From contig JARGGH010000002.1 of NCBI GenBank assembly GCA_029210945.1, positions 82,547-146,546 on the forward strand: a DNA stretch of 64,000 nucleotides, given 5' to 3'. Positions 27,832 through 35,459 of this stretch are shown here, in pieces; within the stretch, counting starts at the first letter, position 1; every line of letters begins with the position of its first letter. This DNA comes from Anaerolineales bacterium. Its GTDB lineage: Bacteria > Chloroflexota > Anaerolineae > Anaerolineales > E44-bin32. A program made the position numbers and the translations under genes. Below the pieces are notes generated by a model. That model was not told where the DNA came from and made no database searches. It saw only the letters and a program-made list of their open reading frames with translations.

Positions 27832-27859
27832 GGCACCTTTGCGAGCCGCTGCAGGTGGC

Positions 27860-28020
27860 GCAATCCATGATCACTGCGGGATATTGCTTCGTCGCGCCGC
27901 TCCTCGCCATGACGTAGAGATGTAGTAGTGGCGCATTGCAACGCGCCACTGCTATTGTCGATCGTAAAACGCTGAAAAGGCCAAACGGCGCCGGGCCTAC
28001 AAACGATCGGTGCCATTGCT
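27860..28020. repeat. Intergenic repeat cluster, including the second GTAG-palindrome
   Basis: Contains the hairpin AGTGGCGC/GCGCCACT (27927-27934 and 27943-27950), which carries the same GTAG-stem-TGCA-stem layout as 23637-23660. Also present is ATTGCTTCGTCGCGCCGCTC (27883-27902), of the kind seen as scattered intergenic repeats in many environmental genomes, and a GGCGCC-centred palindromic stretch near 27985-27992. No gene was recognised here. Confidence 0.5.
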
Positions 28021-28035
28021 GGTCGGGGTTTGAAT

Positions 28036-28064
28036 CAAAAAACCGCACCCTGATTAGATGCGGC
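28036..28064 (-). terminator. Terminator of the tRNA cluster
   Basis: On the minus strand CCGCAT and GTGCGG form a six-bp stem (28063-28058 with 28048-28043) around a nine-base loop, followed by six T residues. It lies about ten bases after the 3' end of tRNA-Arg. Confidence 0.8.
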
Positions 28065-28073
28065 TCGTTCTAG

Positions 28074-28147
28074 CGCGCCCGGCAGGACTCGAACCTGCGA
28101 CCCCTTACTCCGCAAGCAAGTGCTCTCATCCACTGAGCTACGGGCGC
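28074..28147 (-). tRNA. tRNA-Arg (anticodon GCG)
   Basis: A full cloverleaf is present: acceptor GCGCCCG with CGGGCGC, D-stem GCTC/GAGC, anticodon stem CTTGC/GTAAG with loop TTGCGGA, five-base variable loop and T-stem GCAGG/CCTGC with TTCGAGT loop. The anticodon reads GCG, for CGC and CGT codons. A20 in the D-loop and C35 fit arginine identity. CCA is not encoded. Most bacteria use an ACG anticodon edited to ICG for this box, so this gene is unusual. Confidence 0.93.
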
Positions 28148-28176
28148 AATTTGTAGGACGATTATAACAGGCAATC

Positions 28177-28270
28177 TGGCGGGGAGGGAGGGATTCGAAC
28201 CCTCGATAGAGGCTTTAACCCCTATAAGCGCTTAGCAGGCGCCCCCGTTCAACCACTCCGGCACCTCCCC
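28177..28270 (-). tRNA. tRNA-Ser (anticodon GCT)
   Basis: Class II tRNA with acceptor GGGGAGG/CCTCCCC, a long variable arm, anticodon loop CTGCTAA (GCT, reading AGC and AGT) and T-loop TTCGAAT. Discriminator G is followed by an encoded CCA (28179-28177), unlike its two neighbours. Confidence 0.96.
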
Positions 28271-28277
28271 GGGCAAA

Positions 28278-28369
<92 letters not shown>

Positions 28370-28381
28370 GATGGCCAAGGC

Positions 28382-28411
28382 ATTCTACCACGCAGGGTCG
28401 CACAGCGTCAA
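28382..28411 (-). promoter_or_regulatory. Promoter of the Ser-Ser-Arg tRNA cluster
   Basis: On the minus strand TTGACG (28411-28406), 18 bases, TAGAAT (28387-28382), ending 13 bases before the first base of tRNA-Ser(TGA). Confidence 0.75.
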
Positions 28412-28435
28412 AGAAACCGTGAAAATGACCGTACC

Positions 28436-29176
28436 TCAAGCCTCCCAGATCTGGTAAAGGCCCAACGCGCCGGTCTCGCCATCCGAATAGAAGGTCTCCT
28501 GGACCCGGTATCCCGCCTGCTCACCCAGTTCACTGAGTTCAGCCGCGCTGAAGTGATGCACATAGCGTATCCCCTCCCCATCCCGCCGCCAATCGATTAG
28601 ATAATCACCCTCTTCGACCTGCCCAGAGCTGAGCCCAACCGTCTCCCAGGGCAGCACGCGGGCGCGCAGCCGCTCGCTGTCCATGAAGTTCCAGACGGAT
28701 AACGACAGCCTGGCGCCCGGTTTAGCCAGGTCATGAAGCTCGCGGACAAGCCCCTCGCGGGCGTCCCGACCTGGAATGTGATGGAGCGAGGCGAAGGCGA
28801 CTTGATGGTCATAGGGCGGGTGGAATCGTTGGCCGGTGTTCTCCAGGATTCTGGCCGCGAGCTGATCCGCGCCGAGCTCTGCAGAGATAAATGCGAAGCG
28901 GTCATCGCTCTTCACGTTTTCTCTCGCGATCGCTAACATAGCTGCACTGAGGTCAATCCCCAGATAATGACCCCTAAAACCGTGTTCAGCCAGCGCCGAG
29001 GCGAGCTCACCGTTGCCGCAGCCGAGGTCCAGCACGCGCTCACAATCAAGGATTGTGGGCACGAGCCTCTGGACGCCAGGCTGCAGACGGCCGCGCGTGC
29101 TGGCGAACGAATCGGCGAAGGTTTGATAGAATTCAGTGTTGATCAACCTGATTTTCTGCAGAACATCGGGATCCAT
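28436..29176 (-). CDS. Class I SAM-dependent methyltransferase
   Basis: Encodes 246 residues from the ATG at 29176. The frame stays open further upstream through the elp3 gene, but that extension is rejected as antisense. SAM motif I is RVLDLGCGNGELASALAEHG, followed by YLGIDLSAAMLAIARENV (motif II) and the VAFASLHHIPG post-motif region. The overall look resembles the tRNA-methyltransferase/Trm9-like group. That is interesting because its divergent neighbour elp3 makes the precursor of such wobble-uridine modification, but this is only a suggestion. The -10 box lies right at the start codon, so its mRNA may be leaderless. Confidence 0.88.
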   Translation of the reverse strand: MDPDVLQKIRLINTEFYQTFADSFASTRGRLQPGVQRLVPTILDCERVLDLGCGNGELASALAEHGFRGHYLGIDLSAAMLAIARENVKSDDRFAFISAELGADQLAARILENTGQRFHPPYDHQVAFASLHHIPGRDAREGLVRELHDLAKPGARLSLSVWNFMDSERLRARVLPWETVGLSSGQVEEGDYLIDWRRDGEGIRYVHHFSAAELSELGEQAGYRVQETFYSDGETGALGLYQIWEA

Positions 29177-29181
29177 AGGTA

Positions 29182-29190
29182 GGATTATAC
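29182..29190. promoter_or_regulatory. Shared divergent -10 region between the methyltransferase and elp3
   Basis: Only 18 bases separate the two start codons (29177-29194). The minus strand has TATAAT (29189-29184), placing its start of transcription at or within one or two bases of the ATG at 29176. The plus strand has GATTAT/TTATAC in the same place, which would start transcripts at about the elp3 ATG. There is no room for a normal ribosome site on either side. Confidence 0.5.
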
Positions 29191-29194
29191 GCGT

Positions 29195-30790
29195 ATGAGC
29201 GTCGAAGAGGTCTGGCTGCACGATCAAACAACGCCTGAGATGCGCGCCCTGGCCAGGAACATCCTGGAAGATGTGCGCGCCGGTATGAGCGTTAAACAGG
29301 CGGTCCGGCAGCACCCGCTGTCGGAGGGCGGTTTCATCGGTAAGTCGACCCTGATCAGGGTGTACCGTGAGCTGACCGATGCCGGCGAGTGGCAGCCTGA
29401 TCGCAAGTTGGTGCGGCGCCTGCGCATGAAACCGGTGCGCACGCTCTCCGGTGTCACCACGGTCACCGTGCTCACCAAACACTACCCATGCCCGGGCAAA
29501 TGCATCTTCTGCCCGGACGACTACCGCATGCCGAAATCCTACCTGCCGGACGAACCCGGCGCGATGCGCGCCCTGCATCATGAGTTTGACCCGTTCGATC
29601 AGACGCAGGCGCGCATCGAGGCGCTCCACGCCATCGGGCACCCAACCGACAAGATCGAACTGCTCATCCTGGGCGGGACCTGGAGCGCCTACCAGAAAGA
29701 CTATCAGGAATGGTTCCTCAAGCGCTGTTTCGACGCCATGAACGGATTCGAAGCGGACACCCTGGCTGAGGCGCAGAAAGCGAACGAAACCGCTGAGAGC
29801 CGCAACGTCGGCCTGGTGATCGAGACGCGCCCGGACCATGTCAACCCGCGTGAGATCGCCCGCCTGCGAACCTATGGCGTGACGAAGGTCCAGATGGGCG
29901 TGCAGAGTCTGGACGATGAGATTCTGGCGATGAACGACCGCGGCCACACCGTGCAGCAGAGCCATGAAGCGGTGCGGCTTCTTCGGGCAGCGGGTTTCAA
30001 GGTCGTGCTGCACTGGATGCCCAACCTGTTCGGAGCGACATTGGAAAGCGACCGGGAGGATTTCGAGCGTCTCTGGGGCGATGCGGACATGCAGCCGGAC
30101 GAAATCAAGATCTATCCCTGCCAGCTGCTGGAAGACACCGTGCTGTATTCTCACTGGGAACGGGGCGATTACAAACCTTACACAACCGAAGAACTCATCG
30201 AGCTGCTTGCAGATATCAAACCCACGATCCCGCGCTACTGCCGGGTTAACCGCATCGTCCGCGAGATCCCCTCGACAAATGTGGTGGAGGGCAACAAGCG
30301 TACGAGCTTACGGCAGGATGCGAAGCGCGAGCTCGAAGCCCGTGGGCTGCGGTGCCAGTGCGTGCGCTGCCGGGAGGTGCGCGGAAAGAGCGTCGATGCA
30401 GAAGAGCTCGGGATGGAAGACCTGGTTTATCGAACCGGCGGGAGCGAGGAGCATTTCCTATCTTATGTCACCCCGGAAGATGACCTGGCCGGCTACCTGC
30501 GGCTAACCCTACCATCGGAAGGCGGTCCGCCCACTGGCTTGAGCGATCTTGAAGGCGCGGCGATCGTACGGGAAGTACATGTTTATGGACAATCTCTCGA
30601 GGTCGGGCAATCCCTCGATGGGACCGCACAGCACAGCGGCTTGGGAATGAGATTGATGCAGCAAGCCGAAGAGCTCGGACGCGACGCGGGTTATGCTCGT
30701 CTGGCGGTTATTTCCGCCATCGGAACCCGGGAATACTACCGCAAATTGGGCTACGAGCTGGGCGAGAGCTACATGTTGAAGGATCTGTGA
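29195..30790 (+). CDS. elp3: Elp3-family radical SAM tRNA wobble-uridine carboxymethylase
   Basis: Encodes 531 residues. The radical SAM cluster cysteines are in CPGKCIFCP (Cys99, Cys103, Cys106), and the C-terminal third (about 380-531) is a GNAT acetyltransferase domain ending HSGLGMRLMQQAEELGRDAG and EYYRKLGYELGESYMLKDL. Between them KIYPCQLLEDTVLYSHWE and NRIVREIPSTNVVEGNKRTSLR are Elp3 hallmarks. Elp3 makes the cm5U modification at tRNA position 34; the homologue from the chloroflexotan Dehalococcoides is a structural model for the family. Bacteria lack the other Elongator subunits. A terminator follows. Confidence 0.95.
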   Translation: MSVEEVWLHDQTTPEMRALARNILEDVRAGMSVKQAVRQHPLSEGGFIGKSTLIRVYRELTDAGEWQPDRKLVRRLRMKPVRTLSGVTTVTVLTKHYPCPGKCIFCPDDYRMPKSYLPDEPGAMRALHHEFDPFDQTQARIEALHAIGHPTDKIELLILGGTWSAYQKDYQEWFLKRCFDAMNGFEADTLAEAQKANETAESRNVGLVIETRPDHVNPREIARLRTYGVTKVQMGVQSLDDEILAMNDRGHTVQQSHEAVRLLRAAGFKVVLHWMPNLFGATLESDREDFERLWGDADMQPDEIKIYPCQLLEDTVLYSHWERGDYKPYTTEELIELLADIKPTIPRYCRVNRIVREIPSTNVVEGNKRTSLRQDAKRELEARGLRCQCVRCREVRGKSVDAEELGMEDLVYRTGGSEEHFLSYVTPEDDLAGYLRLTLPSEGGPPTGLSDLEGAAIVREVHVYGQSLEVGQSLDGTAQHSGLGMRLMQQAEELGRDAGYARLAVISAIGTREYYRKLGYELGESYMLKDL

Positions 30791-30818
30791 AATGCATCTG
30801 CGTGTGGATGCAATAACA

Positions 30819-30847
30819 ATCCCGCCAGACGATCGGCGGGATTTTGT
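30819..30847 (+). terminator. Rho-independent terminator of elp3
   Basis: ATCCCGCC (30819-30826) and GGCGGGAT (30835-30842) form a perfect eight-bp stem with an eight-base loop, followed by TTTGTC. Confidence 0.85.
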
Positions 30848-30933
30848 CTGTCACAACGTCGCGCTGCTTCCGGTGTGCAGCCGCAAGCGCGCTCTAAAGC
30901 ACGCTGGGCGGCATCTCGCCTGACCGGATCCGG

Positions 30934-31314
30934 TCATGGCTCGACGGCTTCGACGAGGATGCGGGTGCCGGAGGGGATCCCCTTGAACGCCGCGACGTCG
31001 TCCTCGATCATCCCGAAAGGGTTGACCGTAGACGCGGCGCGCGGTTCATCGCTGTGGCTCGCCGGCGTCGGCCCGAAAAAGATGCAGAATGCATTGCCCG
31101 GCGGCCAGTAAGTCAACTCGCCAACTTTCATTTCCACTCGGGCATCAGGGGCTTCATCCAGCGAGAGCCCGATGCCAAAATAGAATTCGTCACCCCAGGT
31201 CTGGACGCTGGTTTCGATCGGCAGGATGGACCATATCTGGTCCGCGGTGTCGTTGTCCGAGAGCGTGCCGTGCACGATCTGCCCACCCACCTCGATGCGG
31301 ATCCTGCGTGCCAT
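30934..31314 (-). CDS. Cyclophilin-like fold protein (TM1367 type)
   Basis: Encodes 126 residues from the ATG at 31314, preceded by GAGGAGG. The segment GELTYWPPGNAFCIFFGPTPAS and the N-terminal IRIEVGGQIVHGTLSDNDTADQIWSILP match the small cyclophilin-like family typified by Thermotoga TM1367. Its fold is cyclophilin-like but the peptidyl-prolyl isomerase residues are not obvious, and its function is unknown. It is the last of three minus-strand genes. The longer frame upstream overlaps the next gene and is rejected. Confidence 0.8.
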   Translation of the reverse strand: MARRIRIEVGGQIVHGTLSDNDTADQIWSILPIETSVQTWGDEFYFGIGLSLDEAPDARVEMKVGELTYWPPGNAFCIFFGPTPASHSDEPRAASTVNPFGMIEDDVAAFKGIPSGTRILVEAVEP

Positions 31315-31342
31315 GAGTGCCTCCTCGCTGGCGTTGAGTTCG

Positions 31343-31819
31343 TTAGATAGCGGTCCCGACAAGCCTGAAATGGAGCTCTGCCGGGATCGTCCGGAGTACG
31401 CGTTGAATCGTAGTCTGGGGCTGAAATTCGATCAAGTGCCCTGCGCAGCGGCAATCCGAAGATCCGAAGCGGCGCGGTCGCCGCACCCCCAGCGCGGACA
31501 GAGCGGCTGCCCATCCGCATTCGCATAGCTCGCCCTCAAACGACCATCCTACGCCCTGGATGGAGGCTTTATTAAGCAGGTGATCGATATGCCAATGAGG
31601 GCGCTTATGCTGTGCCGGGCGCAGGTGCCGGGCGAGCCGGGCCGCCAGCCCGCCGGGACCGCGGGCGCTGCCGATGTAGGCGTAGGATCCAGGGCGAAAA
31701 TGAAAGCTGCCGAGACGGCCGATATCGAGTTTGGAGGGTTCCGTTAACCCGAACAGTAAGAGGTAGAGCCCGCCTGCAGATGGGAAATCGAAAACGAATG
31801 GATGAGATGACGCCGCCAT
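31343..31819 (-). CDS. GIY-YIG nuclease-type protein (DUF123-like)
   Basis: Encodes 158 residues from the ATG at 31819. GLYLLLFGL and SYAYIGSARGPGGLAARLARHLR carry the paired GIY- and YIG-like elements, with a catalytic-type Arg and later HWHIDHLL. This layout is that of the DUF123 branch, found in archaea and some bacteria and sometimes fused to endonuclease III. A cysteine pair in DCRCAGHLI is also typical. Role in DNA repair is presumed for the family but unproven. It is followed by the cyclophilin-like gene. Confidence 0.82.
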   Translation of the reverse strand: MAASSHPFVFDFPSAGGLYLLLFGLTEPSKLDIGRLGSFHFRPGSYAYIGSARGPGGLAARLARHLRPAQHKRPHWHIDHLLNKASIQGVGWSFEGELCECGWAAALSALGVRRPRRFGSSDCRCAGHLIEFQPQTTIQRVLRTIPAELHFRLVGTAI

Positions 31820-31887
31820 GCAGTTTGAACCCTCGCCAGAATATGACAATAGAGGATCCGCCTCGAAGGTTGAGAAGGTGCTCTTCA

Positions 31888-32607
31888 TCAGGCCAACCGG
31901 GGCTCGACGATCCAACCTTCCAGGATATTGCCCTGCTCATCAACAATCGGGTCATAGCCTACCAGAATCACGCCGTCAGGATCCCGGCGTGCAATCGCGT
32001 CCCCTGCGGGCAGGACCACAGCCGCCTGAAGCTCGTCGTGACTGAGCCCCTTGGGAAGGTCATAGCCGGTGACCTGGCCCAACTGTTTAGTGAAGCGGTT
32101 GAGATCGGCGCGTTTGACACGGCTTTTCCCGGGCAAGCGCTCTAGTCCGAGCAGTTCCCAGGCCGCCGATGGGAACGATTCCACGACCCAGCGGCGTTTT
32201 CGCCTTCTGTGCCAACCGGCATGCATCAGAGACCAGCCATAGGTAAAATGCAATTCATGGAACAAGTCGATCGAGAATTGGATGTAGCGTAGGAAGTTCT
32301 TCGGCTTGGCCTGACCCGGGATGCCTGTTTTCCCCGGGGTGTTCAGGACGCGTTCGGAGAGACGCATGTGTTCGATGGACGAATCTGGGTGCCGCCATCC
32401 GTGGGGACCGTCAAGGAGCAGGACCCCAACGTCGTTGACTTTACAGAAGGATTCTAAGGCTGCCGCACAATCAGCCGCTTCAGGTTCGCCTGACAGGCCG
32501 AGTTCCTCAGGGTCAGGGAACCCGGGTTCACCTGTGCCCTCTTCGAGCAGCGCAATGCCGAAGTCTCTATAACGCCGGCTGGCGAGATCGATCGATAGGA
32601 CCTTCAT
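31888..32607 (-). CDS. DUF429-family protein (RNase H-like predicted nuclease)
   Basis: Encodes 239 residues from the ATG at 32607. The N terminus VLSIDLASRRYRDFGIALLEE and the middle LLLDGPHGWR place acidic residues as in RNase H-like folds, and the SFPSAAWELLGLERLPGKS and GLSHDELQAAVVLPAGDAIA segments match DUF429. The family is predicted to cut nucleic acid but is not characterised. It is the first of three genes read together on the minus strand, ahead of a GIY-YIG protein. Confidence 0.78.
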   Translation of the reverse strand: MKVLSIDLASRRYRDFGIALLEEGTGEPGFPDPEELGLSGEPEAADCAAALESFCKVNDVGVLLLDGPHGWRHPDSSIEHMRLSERVLNTPGKTGIPGQAKPKNFLRYIQFSIDLFHELHFTYGWSLMHAGWHRRRKRRWVVESFPSAAWELLGLERLPGKSRVKRADLNRFTKQLGQVTGYDLPKGLSHDELQAAVVLPAGDAIARRDPDGVILVGYDPIVDEQGNILEGWIVEPRLA

Positions 32608-32692
32608 GGCAACTTCTTCCTCCAGTTTCTGTGCTCCTGTGGATTGAGTATAACATTGCACCCTCCGGCACGGCATCCGACTTGTGGGAGAA

Positions 32693-32719
32693 TTGGCGGT
32701 TCAGGGGTTCGGATATAAT
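32693..32719 (+). promoter_or_regulatory. Promoter of the ABC exporter gene
   Basis: A perfect TATAAT (32714-32719) lies 33 bases ahead of the start codon. TTGGCG (32693-32698) is only 15 bases upstream, so the -35 is not ideal. On the opposite strand TATACT (32652-32647) could serve the DUF429 gene, with a poor -35. Confidence 0.5.
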
Positions 32720-32751
32720 CCCTACACCTATCTCTAAAACGAAGGAAATCC

Positions 32752-34698
32752 ATGGGATTTCGCGGCGGCAACTGGTGGTCATACATCCGTTATGACGATG
32801 AGCAGGACAAGCCTGATGTCAGCCTTGAGCTGATGCGCAGGGTCGGCCACTACGCGCGCCCCTATTGGAAGAAGGTGGCCATCATCCTTGGGACGATGGT
32901 TACGATTTCCAGCCTGAGCCTGATCCCGCCGCTGCTGATCCGTGATTTACTCGACAATGCCATCCCGAATCGCGATTTTGGCCGGCTGAACATGCTGGCG
33001 CTGGGGATGGTCTCGGTGCCGCTGATCAACGGACTGCTGGGCGTTGCCCAACGTTATGCCAGTTCACAGATCGGCGAAGGGGTCATTTTCGATCTGCGCA
33101 CCGAGCTGTTTGCACACCTGCAGCGCATGAGCCTTCGCTTCTACACGAACACCCAGGTCGGCGAGTTGATGTCGCGCCTGAACAACGATGTGGTCGGGGC
33201 GCAGCGTGCGATTACGGGCACGTTTGTGACGATCCTCAGCAACGCGTTTTCTTTGATCGCGACGTTGATCATCATGGTGTCGTTGGAATGGCGCCTGACC
33301 TTGCTGGGGGTCGCGATCCTGCCGCTGTTTATCCTTCCCGCCCGGCGTGTTGGGAATGTTCTGCGGGACATCGCCCGGCGGTCGATGGAGATCAACGCGC
33401 GCATGAACGCACTGATGAACGAAACGCTCAACATCAGCGGCGCGTTGCTGGTGAAAATCTTCGGCCGCCACAAGGATGAGGTCACGCGTTTCAGGGATCG
33501 CGCCGGAGAGGTGCGGGATATTGGTGTGCGCCAGGCGGTCGTCGGGCGCTGGTTCTTCCTGGCGTTGAGCCTGGTGAGCGCGGTCGGGTCCGCGTTGGTC
33601 TTCTGGCTCGGGGGTCACCTTGTGCTGCGCGGCGCGTTTACAGTCGGCACGATCGTGGCCTTCAGCGCCTATCTGACCGATCTCTACGGCCCGCTCATGG
33701 CGATGACCAACGCCCGGGTAGACTTCGCCACCTCGATGGTCAGCTTTGAGCGCGTGTTTGAGGTGCTTGATCTGCCGGTGGAGATCCAGGATCCCGGAGA
33801 AGACGCGGTTGTGCTTGATGATGTGCGCGGCCATGTGCGGTTCGAGAATGTCAGTTTCAGCTACGAGGCGCCCGGCGAGGCGCCATCCGGCTTGAACGAG
33901 CAATTCCGGTTCCGCTGGGGTGGTGACATGACCTATGTCCCTGAGCGAGGCACAAAGAGCATGGATGGTGATGATCAGCGACCCGAGCATCTCACCCGCT
34001 GGGCTGTTGAGGAGATCGATTTCGAGATATTACCTGGCCAGGTCGCCGCACTGGTCGGCCCGAGCGGTGCCGGTAAGACCACGATCACCTACCTTCTGCC
34101 TCGACTCTATGATCCGACCGAAGGCCGAATTACGCTGGATGGTCATGACCTGCGGGAGATCGCACTGGACTCGCTCGCTGAACACATCGGGATGGTCACT
34201 CAAGAGATCTACCTGTTCCACGCTACAATCCGGGAAAATCTGCTCTATGCGAGACCGGAGGCCACCCAGGAGGAGATTGAATCTGTTTGCCGGGCAGCAA
34301 ACATTGACGAGTTCATCGCCTCGCTGGAAGATGGTTACGACACCGTTGTAGGGGAGCGGGGTTATCGCCTCTCGGGCGGCGAGAAGCAGCGCGTGGCAAT
34401 CGCGCGCGTGCTGCTCAAAGATCCTCGGGTGCTCATCCTTGACGAGGCGACAAGCCACCTCGACTCTCAGTCGGAAGCCTTGATCCAGGAGGCCATGCAA
34501 ACCGTGATGCGGGGTCGAACATCTCTGGTGATCGCCCACCGGCTGAGCACCGTGATCGATGCCGACAAAATCCTCGTCATGGAGAACGGCCGCCTGATCG
34601 AGAGCGGCCAGCATGCTGATCTGATTGATGGAGGAGGCCTCTACGCCGACCTCTATCAAACCCAATTCGACCCTGAGAAACGCAGGCTACAGGCTTAA
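32752..34698 (+). CDS. ABC exporter, fused membrane and ATPase domains
   Basis: Encodes 648 residues. The type IV exporter membrane domain (about 40-335, six helices) is followed by an ATPase domain with A-loop Tyr371, Walker A GPSGAGKTT (436-444), signature LSGGEKQRVAIARVLL, Walker B VLILDEATSHLD and the switch histidine in IAHRLST. The protein works as a dimer and exports lipids, drugs or peptides. A charged insertion of about 42 residues (375-416) lies between the first two strands of the ATPase domain, longer than in typical half-transporters. No partner gene is adjacent. Confidence 0.93.
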   Translation: MGFRGGNWWSYIRYDDEQDKPDVSLELMRRVGHYARPYWKKVAIILGTMVTISSLSLIPPLLIRDLLDNAIPNRDFGRLNMLALGMVSVPLINGLLGVAQRYASSQIGEGVIFDLRTELFAHLQRMSLRFYTNTQVGELMSRLNNDVVGAQRAITGTFVTILSNAFSLIATLIIMVSLEWRLTLLGVAILPLFILPARRVGNVLRDIARRSMEINARMNALMNETLNISGALLVKIFGRHKDEVTRFRDRAGEVRDIGVRQAVVGRWFFLALSLVSAVGSALVFWLGGHLVLRGAFTVGTIVAFSAYLTDLYGPLMAMTNARVDFATSMVSFERVFEVLDLPVEIQDPGEDAVVLDDVRGHVRFENVSFSYEAPGEAPSGLNEQFRFRWGGDMTYVPERGTKSMDGDDQRPEHLTRWAVEEIDFEILPGQVAALVGPSGAGKTTITYLLPRLYDPTEGRITLDGHDLREIALDSLAEHIGMVTQEIYLFHATIRENLLYARPEATQEEIESVCRAANIDEFIASLEDGYDTVVGERGYRLSGGEKQRVAIARVLLKDPRVLILDEATSHLDSQSEALIQEAMQTVMRGRTSLVIAHRLSTVIDADKILVMENGRLIESGQHADLIDGGGLYADLYQTQFDPEKRRLQA

Positions 34699-34813
34699 GC
34701 ATCAACCGCTCCCCACATCTAGATCCGATTTTCATTTCGATTACAATCAAATTGGTCTGCAGTCAGTCTTGCTGCTTTGCAGTGGAATGGGCCCGATCCC
34801 TCTCGAATTGGAT

Positions 34814-34840
34814 GAAACCTATCCGTTCATTTACCGTATA
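34814..34840 (+). promoter_or_regulatory. Candidate ECF-sigma promoter upstream of the sigma gene
   Basis: GAAACC (34814-34819), 15 bases, CGTATA (34835-34840), followed about 20 bases later by the sigma start codon. The GAAAC -35 form is typical for ECF sigma factors and for their autoregulation. The -10 of ECF promoters varies, so this is only a candidate. Confidence 0.35.
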
Positions 34841-34861
34841 GAGTGTTAGAAGCCGATCAGA

Positions 34862-35458
34862 ATGTGTGGGTTGATGTCAGCAGCGCAGCGCCTTGCCGAA
34901 GCCGAATATATCGCCAGAGCACGCAACGGGGACGATGCAGCGTTCCACGAGGTCGTCAACGCTTTCCAGGGGCCTGTGTTCAATTTGTGCTATCGCATGC
35001 TGGGAAACCCGCAGGAAGCCGAGGATGCAGCCCAGGAGACGTTTCTAAAGGCTTACCGTAATCTAAGGAGCTACAACCCTGATCGGAAGTTCACTAACTG
35101 GATCCTGTCGATTGCATCGAACCACTGCGTTGACAGGCTGCGCAAACGCAGACTCCAACTGATCTCACTGGATGAGTGGCTGCCGAGATTTGAGAACCCG
35201 GCACCCAACCCGGGACCTGAGCAAACTCTCACGGACAAGGAACTGCAGGAAGATGTGCGTGAAATCCTGGACAGATTGGGATCTACAGATCGAGCGGCGA
35301 TTGTGCTGCGCTACTGGTATGAATATTCGTATGAGGAGATCGCCGAGGCGCTTTCGCTGTCTGTGCCGGCTGTGAAGAGCAGGTTGCACCGGGCGCGGCG
35401 ATCCCTGGCGGAGCAGTGGTCCCCACAGAGTGCTGTATTCGTGAATGGAGGTGTTTGA
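34862..35458 (+). CDS. ECF-type RNA polymerase sigma factor
   Basis: Encodes 198 residues. Region 2 is visible as GPVFNLCYRMLGNPQEAEDAAQETFLKAYRNLRSY and NWILSIASNHCVDRLRKRR, and region 4 as LGSTDRAAIVLRYWYEYSYEEIAEALSLSVPAVKSRLHRARR. Region 3 is missing, as expected for ECF sigma factors. A second ATG at 34874 is an equally possible start. It is followed after one base by a zinc-type anti-sigma factor, so the two form a regulatory pair. The signal and regulon are unknown. Confidence 0.92.
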   Translation: MCGLMSAAQRLAEAEYIARARNGDDAAFHEVVNAFQGPVFNLCYRMLGNPQEAEDAAQETFLKAYRNLRSYNPDRKFTNWILSIASNHCVDRLRKRRLQLISLDEWLPRFENPAPNPGPEQTLTDKELQEDVREILDRLGSTDRAAIVLRYWYEYSYEEIAEALSLSVPAVKSRLHRARRSLAEQWSPQSAVFVNGGV

Positions 35459-35459
35459 G

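Noticed and set aside
29177..30154. N-terminal extension of the methyltransferase frame at 28436
   Set aside because: The open frame continues through the antisense strand of elp3. The methyltransferase domain is complete from the ATG at 29176.
33064..33990. Open frame of 308 codons antisense to the ABC exporter
   Set aside because: Low-complexity His/Arg/Gln-rich translation typical of a shadow frame.
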